Assembly: GCF_022867885.1 (NCBI RefSeq)
Contig: NZ_JALIFP010000004.1
Coordinates: 62,001-126,000, forward strand
Length of the DNA stretch: 64,000 nucleotides
Reading direction: 5' to 3'
Source: Lederbergia sp. NSJ-179
Lineage (GTDB): Bacteria; Bacillota; Bacilli; Bacillales; Bacillaceae_C
Position numbers and translations under genes: made by a program
The notes under the pieces: generated by a model
The model's database searches: none
What the model was told of the DNA's origin: nothing
Seen by the model: only the letters and a program-made list of their open reading frames with translations
Part shown: one piece after another, positions 59,988 to 64,000 of the stretch
Layout of the letters: every line of letters starts with the position of its first letter
Position numbering within the stretch: position 1 is the stretch's first letter

Positions 59988-60734
59988 ATGAAGATAAAAC
60001 CACCACAGCCATTCACGTTTCAAGCAGGAAAAAGGGCTGTCTTATTATTACATGGATTCACAGGAAATAGCGCTGATGTGCGGATGCTCGCACGTTTTCT
60101 TGAAAAGAAAGGTTATACAAGTCACGCTCCCTTATATAAAGGCCACGGAGTTCCACCGGAAGAACTGCTTCATACAGGTCCAGATGATTGGTGGCAGGAT
60201 GTCATGGAAGGCTATCAACATTTAAAGGATTTAGGGCATGAAGAAATTGCGGTTGCCGGACTTTCGTTAGGTGGTGTTTTTTCCTTGAAATTGGGTTACA
60301 CTGTACCTGTGAAGGGAATTATTCCCATGTGTGCCCCTGTGTTTTTTAAAACAGAGGAAGCGATGTATGAGGGAGTTTTACAATACGCCAAAGAATACAA
60401 GCAATTTGAAGGAAAATCCAAGGAACAAATTGAACAGGAAATGAATGAATTTCAGAAAACACCCATGAGAACGTTGAAAGCTTTACAACATTTAATTGCC
60501 GATGTACGCGGGTCTGTGGATATGATTTATAATCCGCTGTTTGTTGTACAAGCGAGACACGATCAAATGATTAATCCGGAAAGCGCCAATATTATTTATG
60601 AAGAAGTAGAATCTTCGCTAAAAGAGATCAAATGGTATGAAAAGTCCGGGCATGTCATTACCTTAGGTCCAGAAAAAGAACAGCTTCATGAAGATATTTA
60701 TCATTTCCTCGAAGGATTGGATTGGACAAATTAG
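59988..60734 (+). CDS. Carboxylesterase (Est30/YvaK family)
   Basis: An alpha/beta-hydrolase of 248 residues that hydrolyses short-chain carboxylic esters in the cytoplasm. The catalytic triad is Ser93 (AGLSLGGV), Asp192 ([11 protein letters not shown]) and His222 (KSGHVITL); [11 protein letters not shown] forms the oxyanion-hole region. The size and small cap match Geobacillus Est30 and B. subtilis YvaK, encoded between secG and rnr. The ATG follows AGGAG. rnr begins 19 bp after its stop. Confidence 0.94.
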   Translation: MKIKPPQPFTFQAGKRAVLLLHGFTGNSADVRMLARFLEKKGYTSHAPLYKGHGVPPEELLHTGPDDWWQDVMEGYQHLKDLGHEEIAVAGLSLGGVFSLKLGYTVPVKGIIPMCAPVFFKTEEAMYEGVLQYAKEYKQFEGKSKEQIEQEMNEFQKTPMRTLKALQHLIADVRGSVDMIYNPLFVVQARHDQMINPESANIIYEEVESSLKEIKWYEKSGHVITLGPEKEQLHEDIYHFLEGLDWTN

Positions 60735-60753
60735 GTACCTAGGAGGACGAAGG

Positions 60754-63060
60754 ATGGACGATAATATACAAATATTTATAGAGAAGATACTAGATTATCT
60801 GCAGGAGAAAGGAAAACCCTTAACTGTAAGTGAAATAGAGGAAGACTTACAGGTTACAGAGGCAGATGATTTTAAAAGTCTGGTAAAGTCCCTTGTCTAT
60901 TTGGAAGAACAAGGGATGGTTGTAAGAACGAGAAGTAATCGTTATGGCTTACCAGAAAAAATGAATTTGATACGCGGAACACTATCGGGGCATGCGAAAG
61001 GTTTTGCTTTTTTATTGCCAGATGATAAAAGCCTCGATGATGTCTTTATCCCTCCGCATGAAAAAAATGGTGCCATGCATGGGGATCACGTATTGGTACG
61101 TATTTCAAATGAAAGTAAGGGATCTCGCCGCGAAGGAACGGTCGTCCGGATTTTAAAACGTGGCTCTGAAAAAATGGTGGGAACCTATTCAGAATCGAAA
61201 TATTTTGGTTTTGTGGTCCCGGATGATAAGAAGATTGCCGATGATATTTTTATTCCGAAGAATAAAACGATGGGGGCAGTCGATGGCCATAAGGTAGTTG
61301 TACATATTACAACTTTTCCGGAAGATCGTAAAAATGCGGAGGGAGAGATTGTAGAAATCCTTGGTCATAAAAATGATCCAGGCGTTGACATTTTATCGAT
61401 TATTTATCAGCATGAGCTGCCACTTGCCTTCCCAGACGAGGTCATGGAGGAAGCGAACCGGATTCCGGATGTGGTGGATGAACGTGACTTTCCGAACCGA
61501 AGAGATTTACGTGAGGAGACCATTGTAACGATTGATGGGGCGGATGCAAAGGATTTGGATGATGCCGTCACATTATCTCGACTACCTAATGGACATTATA
61601 AATTAGGGGTTCATATTGCCGATGTAAGCTACTATGTTTGCGAAGGGGAAGCGATTGATCGAGAGGCGTACGAGCGCGGGACAAGTGTCTATTTAGTTGA
61701 TCGTGTGATTCCAATGATCCCCCATCGTTTATCAAATGGAATTTGTTCTTTAAACCCACAGGTGGATCGTTTTACAATCTCTTGTGAAATGGAAATTAAT
61801 GGACAAGGGGAAGTGGTAAGTCACGAAATTTTCCCAGGGCTCATTAAGACAACCGAAAGAATGACTTATGAGGCGGTTAATCGGATATTAATTGAGAAAG
61901 ATGAAGAGCTGCGGGAAAAATATGAACCGCTTGTCCCGATGTTTGAATTAATGGAAGAGCTTCAAGGCGTTTTACAAAAGAAGCGCATGAAGCGTGGAGC
62001 AATTGATTTTGATTTTAAAGAAGCAAAAGTTTTAGTAGACGAAGAAGGAAAGCCGACAGATGTAGTCACGCGCGAACGCTCCATTGGGGAACGGCTGATT
62101 GAGGAATTTATGCTAGTTGCCAATGAAACGGTGGCAGAGCGTTTCCATTGGATGGATGTCCCTTTTATTTATCGAATTCATGAAGACCCGAAAGAAGATA
62201 AATTACAAAGATTTTTCGAGTTTATCACAAATTTCGGTTTGGTTGTACGTGGAACCGCCAATTCTGTTCATCCTCGTGCTCTTCAAGAAATTATTGAGAC
62301 GGTTTCTGGGAAACCAGAAGAAATGGTGATTTCAACTGTTATGTTACGCTCTATGCAGCAGGCGAAGTATGATCCAGAAAGTGTGGGCCATTTCGGGCTA
62401 TCAACGAAATTTTATACTCACTTTACTTCACCAATTCGCCGGTATCCGGATTTAATCGTCCATCGTTTGATCCGCACTTATTTATTTGAAGGGAAGTTAG
62501 ACGAGGAAACACGAGGAAAGTGGAATGCGGAGCTTCCAGATATCGCAGAGCATGCTTCGAAAATGGAACGTCGTGCTGTAGAGGCTGAGCGGGATACAGA
62601 TGAAATGAAAAAAGCGGAATATATGCAAGATAAAATCGGGGAAGAGTTTGATGGAATTATTAGCTCTGTCACAAATTTTGGTCTGTTTGTCGAATTGCCC
62701 AATACGATTGAAGGGCTCGTCCATGTTAGTTATATGACGGATGATTATTATCATTATGATGAGCGTCATTTTGCGATGATCGGAGAAAGAACGGGAAATG
62801 TCTTTCGAATTGGGGATGAAATTACAGTTCGAGTCATCAATGTCAATAAAGATGAACATGATATTGATTTTGAAATTGTCGGTATGAAGAAAAAGCGGCA
62901 AAAGAAAGAGGAAGAAGCGAAACCACAAATTGTTAAATTAAATAAGGGGCGTAAAGGGAAGGGACCACAAGGAAATAAGGATAATGAGGAATGGTCTACA
63001 AGACCGCCGCGAAAAAAGAAGAAAAAAGCGTATCGCAATAAAGGTAGAAAAAAACAATAA
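60754..63060 (+). CDS. rnr: Ribonuclease R
   Basis: RNase R is a processive 3'-5' exoribonuclease that degrades structured RNA and works with tmRNA on non-stop messages. The 768-residue protein has an N-terminal HTH (about 5-70), two cold-shock domains (about 75-235), the RNB catalytic domain with [16 protein letters not shown] (near residue 270, the metal-binding Asp cluster), an S1 domain (about 630-712) and a lysine-rich tail. The ATG at 60754 lies 7 bases from AGGAGG; longer in-frame starts fall inside the esterase gene and are rejected. Confidence 0.97.
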   Translation: MDDNIQIFIEKILDYLQEKGKPLTVSEIEEDLQVTEADDFKSLVKSLVYLEEQGMVVRTRSNRYGLPEKMNLIRGTLSGHAKGFAFLLPDDKSLDDVFIPPHEKNGAMHGDHVLVRISNESKGSRREGTVVRILKRGSEKMVGTYSESKYFGFVVPDDKKIADDIFIPKNKTMGAVDGHKVVVHITTFPEDRKNAEGEIVEILGHKNDPGVDILSIIYQHELPLAFPDEVMEEANRIPDVVDERDFPNRRDLREETIVTIDGADAKDLDDAVTLSRLPNGHYKLGVHIADVSYYVCEGEAIDREAYERGTSVYLVDRVIPMIPHRLSNGICSLNPQVDRFTISCEMEINGQGEVVSHEIFPGLIKTTERMTYEAVNRILIEKDEELREKYEPLVPMFELMEELQGVLQKKRMKRGAIDFDFKEAKVLVDEEGKPTDVVTRERSIGERLIEEFMLVANETVAERFHWMDVPFIYRIHEDPKEDKLQRFFEFITNFGLVVRGTANSVHPRALQEIIETVSGKPEEMVISTVMLRSMQQAKYDPESVGHFGLSTKFYTHFTSPIRRYPDLIVHRLIRTYLFEGKLDEETRGKWNAELPDIAEHASKMERRAVEAERDTDEMKKAEYMQDKIGEEFDGIISSVTNFGLFVELPNTIEGLVHVSYMTDDYYHYDERHFAMIGERTGNVFRIGDEITVRVINVNKDEHDIDFEIVGMKKKRQKKEEEAKPQIVKLNKGRKGKGPQGNKDNEEWSTRPPRKKKKKAYRNKGRKKQ

Positions 63061-63112
63061 AGTGTGTGATCAAAAGAGAGGATAAAATTTACCGTACTTT
63101 TTGAACATCCTC
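63061..63112 (+). repeat. Internally deleted relic of the MITE-like element
   Basis: The first part, AGTGTGTGATCAAAAGAGAG then GATAAAA, and the last part, TTTACCGTACTTTTTGAACA then TCCTC, correspond to the left and right ends of copies 1 and 2, joined with about 165 bp missing. It begins at the rnr stop codon. Confidence 0.7.
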
Positions 63113-63207
63113 ATAAAGTCAATGGGTTGGAGACTGAGGCTTCTACCCATTTTCTTCTTCGTGTATAATAGGGAAACAGAATATTTGTAGAGATGGGGGG
63201 AGAATTC

Positions 63208-63675
63208 ATGCCAAAAGGGGAAGGAAAACTGATTGCGCAAAATAAAAAAGCAAGACATGATTATTTTATTGAAGAAACTTACGAAGCAGGAATGGTTTTA
63301 CAAGGAACAGAAATCAAATCGATCCGGGCTGGACGTGTCAATTTAAAAGATTCCTTTGCGCGAATACAAAATGGGGAATTATACTTGCATAATGTCCATA
63401 TTAGCCCCTATGAGCAAGGGAATCGCTATAATCATGACCCACTACGTACGCGGAAATTATTATTGCATCGCAAAGAAATTAGTAAATTAATTGGCGAATC
63501 TAAAGAACAAGGATACTCGATTATCCCATTAAAGATTTATATTAAAAATGGTTATGCGAAAGTCTTGATCGGACTAGCCAAAGGGAAAAAGAAATATGAT
63601 AAACGTGAAGAATTGAAACTAAAAGAAGCCAAACGCGATATCGAAAGAGCCTTCCGAGAACGGCAAAAAATGTAA
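63208..63675 (+). CDS. smpB: SsrA-binding protein SmpB
   Basis: SmpB binds tmRNA and brings it to stalled ribosomes in trans-translation. The 155-residue OB-fold protein has [39 protein letters not shown] family blocks, [20 protein letters not shown] and a basic C-terminal tail ([12 protein letters not shown]...ERQKM) that enters the mRNA channel. ATG 63208 after GGGGGGAG gives [19 protein letters not shown]. It follows rnr, a functional partner. The tmRNA gene (ssrA), normally next, is not in the remaining window. Confidence 0.97.
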   Translation: MPKGEGKLIAQNKKARHDYFIEETYEAGMVLQGTEIKSIRAGRVNLKDSFARIQNGELYLHNVHISPYEQGNRYNHDPLRTRKLLLHRKEISKLIGESKEQGYSIIPLKIYIKNGYAKVLIGLAKGKKKYDKREELKLKEAKRDIERAFRERQKM

Positions 63676-63713
63676 TGATAAGCACAAAAGGGCAAGTGTA
63701 TGTCAATAGGTTT

Positions 63714-63795
63714 GTAAGGATATAGGGAGGATAAGGAGGAACAGCAAGCCCACGTCATCCTGGCGCAACACTGTTCTTCCTTACATCGTGTGGGC
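63714..63795 (+). ncRNA. Possible pseudoknotted RNA element downstream of smpB
   Basis: TAAGGAGGAACAG (63732-63744) pairs with CTGTTCTTCCTTA (63771-63783) over 13 bp. The loop contains GCCCAC (63748-63753), which can pair with GTGGGC (63790-63795) to form an H-type pseudoknot. It lies about 60 bp before a terminator. It is not tmRNA. It may be part of the smpB 3' end or a separate RNA; no promoter was found. Confidence 0.35.
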
Positions 63796-63857
63796 ATAGT
63801 TCGCATTGTTAGGAACTTAACTGCTACAGGCGAAAAACTATAAATTTTGAAGTGATG

Positions 63858-63901
63858 AAAAAGTTGACCAGTGCATATGCTTATGCTGGACAACTTTTTT
63901 T
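63858..63901 (+). terminator. Intrinsic terminator downstream of smpB
   Basis: A long imperfect stem (AAAAAGTTG...GCATA with TATGC...CAACTTTTT) with a TGCT loop ends in a run of seven T. The last 99 bases of the window (63902-64000) show nothing I can support. Confidence 0.85.
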
Positions 63902-64000
63902 GTTGATAGCTTATTTCTCTTAATCTATAATCGCGACGATGCCCCATTCTGTAGCAGTTTAATGCGGTTATAAAGACTGGCTAAAGAATAAAACAAAAAT

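Noticed and set aside
63676..64000. ssrA (tmRNA) gene after smpB
   Set aside because: The conserved tmRNA ends and tag-coding region are not found; the gene probably lies beyond the window.

Overview
The window is a stretch of a low-to-moderate GC Gram-positive chromosome, almost certainly a member of the Bacillaceae. The evidence is the gene order csbA-uvrB-uvrA, hprK-lgt-ppaX-yvoF, yvcD-trxB, rapZ-glmR-whiA-crh, cggR-gapA-pgk-tpiA-gpmI-eno and secG-est-rnr-smpB, which matches the Bacillus subtilis order, together with strong AGGAGG-type ribosome binding sites and LexA, CtsR and CggR operators of Bacillus type. Genus and species cannot be fixed from the sequence alone.

Layout. 1-19.1 kb is conserved housekeeping DNA on the + strand: the 3' part of pstB, csbA-uvrBA behind a LexA box, yvlB/yvlD, hprK-lgt-ppaX-yvoF, yvcD, trxB, rapZ-glmR-whiA-crh and an ABC exporter. 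19.1-22.1 kb holds clpP (minus strand, CtsR-controlled), a tRNA-Arg(CCG), a strong candidate small RNA gene, a TcaA/YvbJ-like membrane protein and a small unknown ORF. 22.3-36.8 kb is a complete Gram-positive Tad/Flp (type IVb) pilus locus: CpaE/TadZ, TadA, TadB, TadC, Flp pilin, two TadE-like pseudopilins, a 739-residue DUF5702 TadG-like protein, a lipoprotein and a prepilin peptidase. It ends in a phospho-signalling block: FHA protein, PP2C phosphatase, Ser/Thr kinase and an EssB/YukC-like pseudokinase, a family known from type VII secretion. 36.9-45.2 kb is a glutaredoxin-like gene and the glycolytic cluster cggR-gapA-pgk-tpiA-gpmI-eno, with MITE-like and hairpin repeats in its spacers. 45.2-47.3 kb has terminators, a 52-bp tandem array and a methyltransferase gene. 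47.3-58.9 kb is an accessory pectin-use island: two permeases and a binding lipoprotein of the YteP/YtcP/YtcQ type, a secreted multidomain pectate lyase, a membrane-spanning AraC regulator and a cytoplasmic six-hairpin (glycosidase-like) enzyme. 59.3-64 kb returns to the core: secG, carboxylesterase, rnr and smpB.

How the genes work together. HprK and Crh (carbon catabolite control), GlmR and RapZ (cell-envelope precursor and metabolic regulation) and CggR with the glycolytic genes form the central-carbon theme. The pectin island probably cuts pectate outside the cell, imports oligouronides with an ATPase encoded elsewhere (MsmX type) and processes them in the cytoplasm. The Tad locus has everything needed to make and power a pilus in a one-membrane cell; its kinase/phosphatase/FHA/pseudokinase block is the least explained part of the window.

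Non-coding signals of interest are a candidate ~150-nt RNA with alternative pairings, a perfect 34-bp palindrome plus a 22-bp-stem hairpin inside the Tad operon, three separate repeats that all have a 52-bp period, three copies of a MITE-like element, and a dispersed palindromic repeat with four copies. No rRNA, CRISPR array, prophage or complete insertion sequence was seen.
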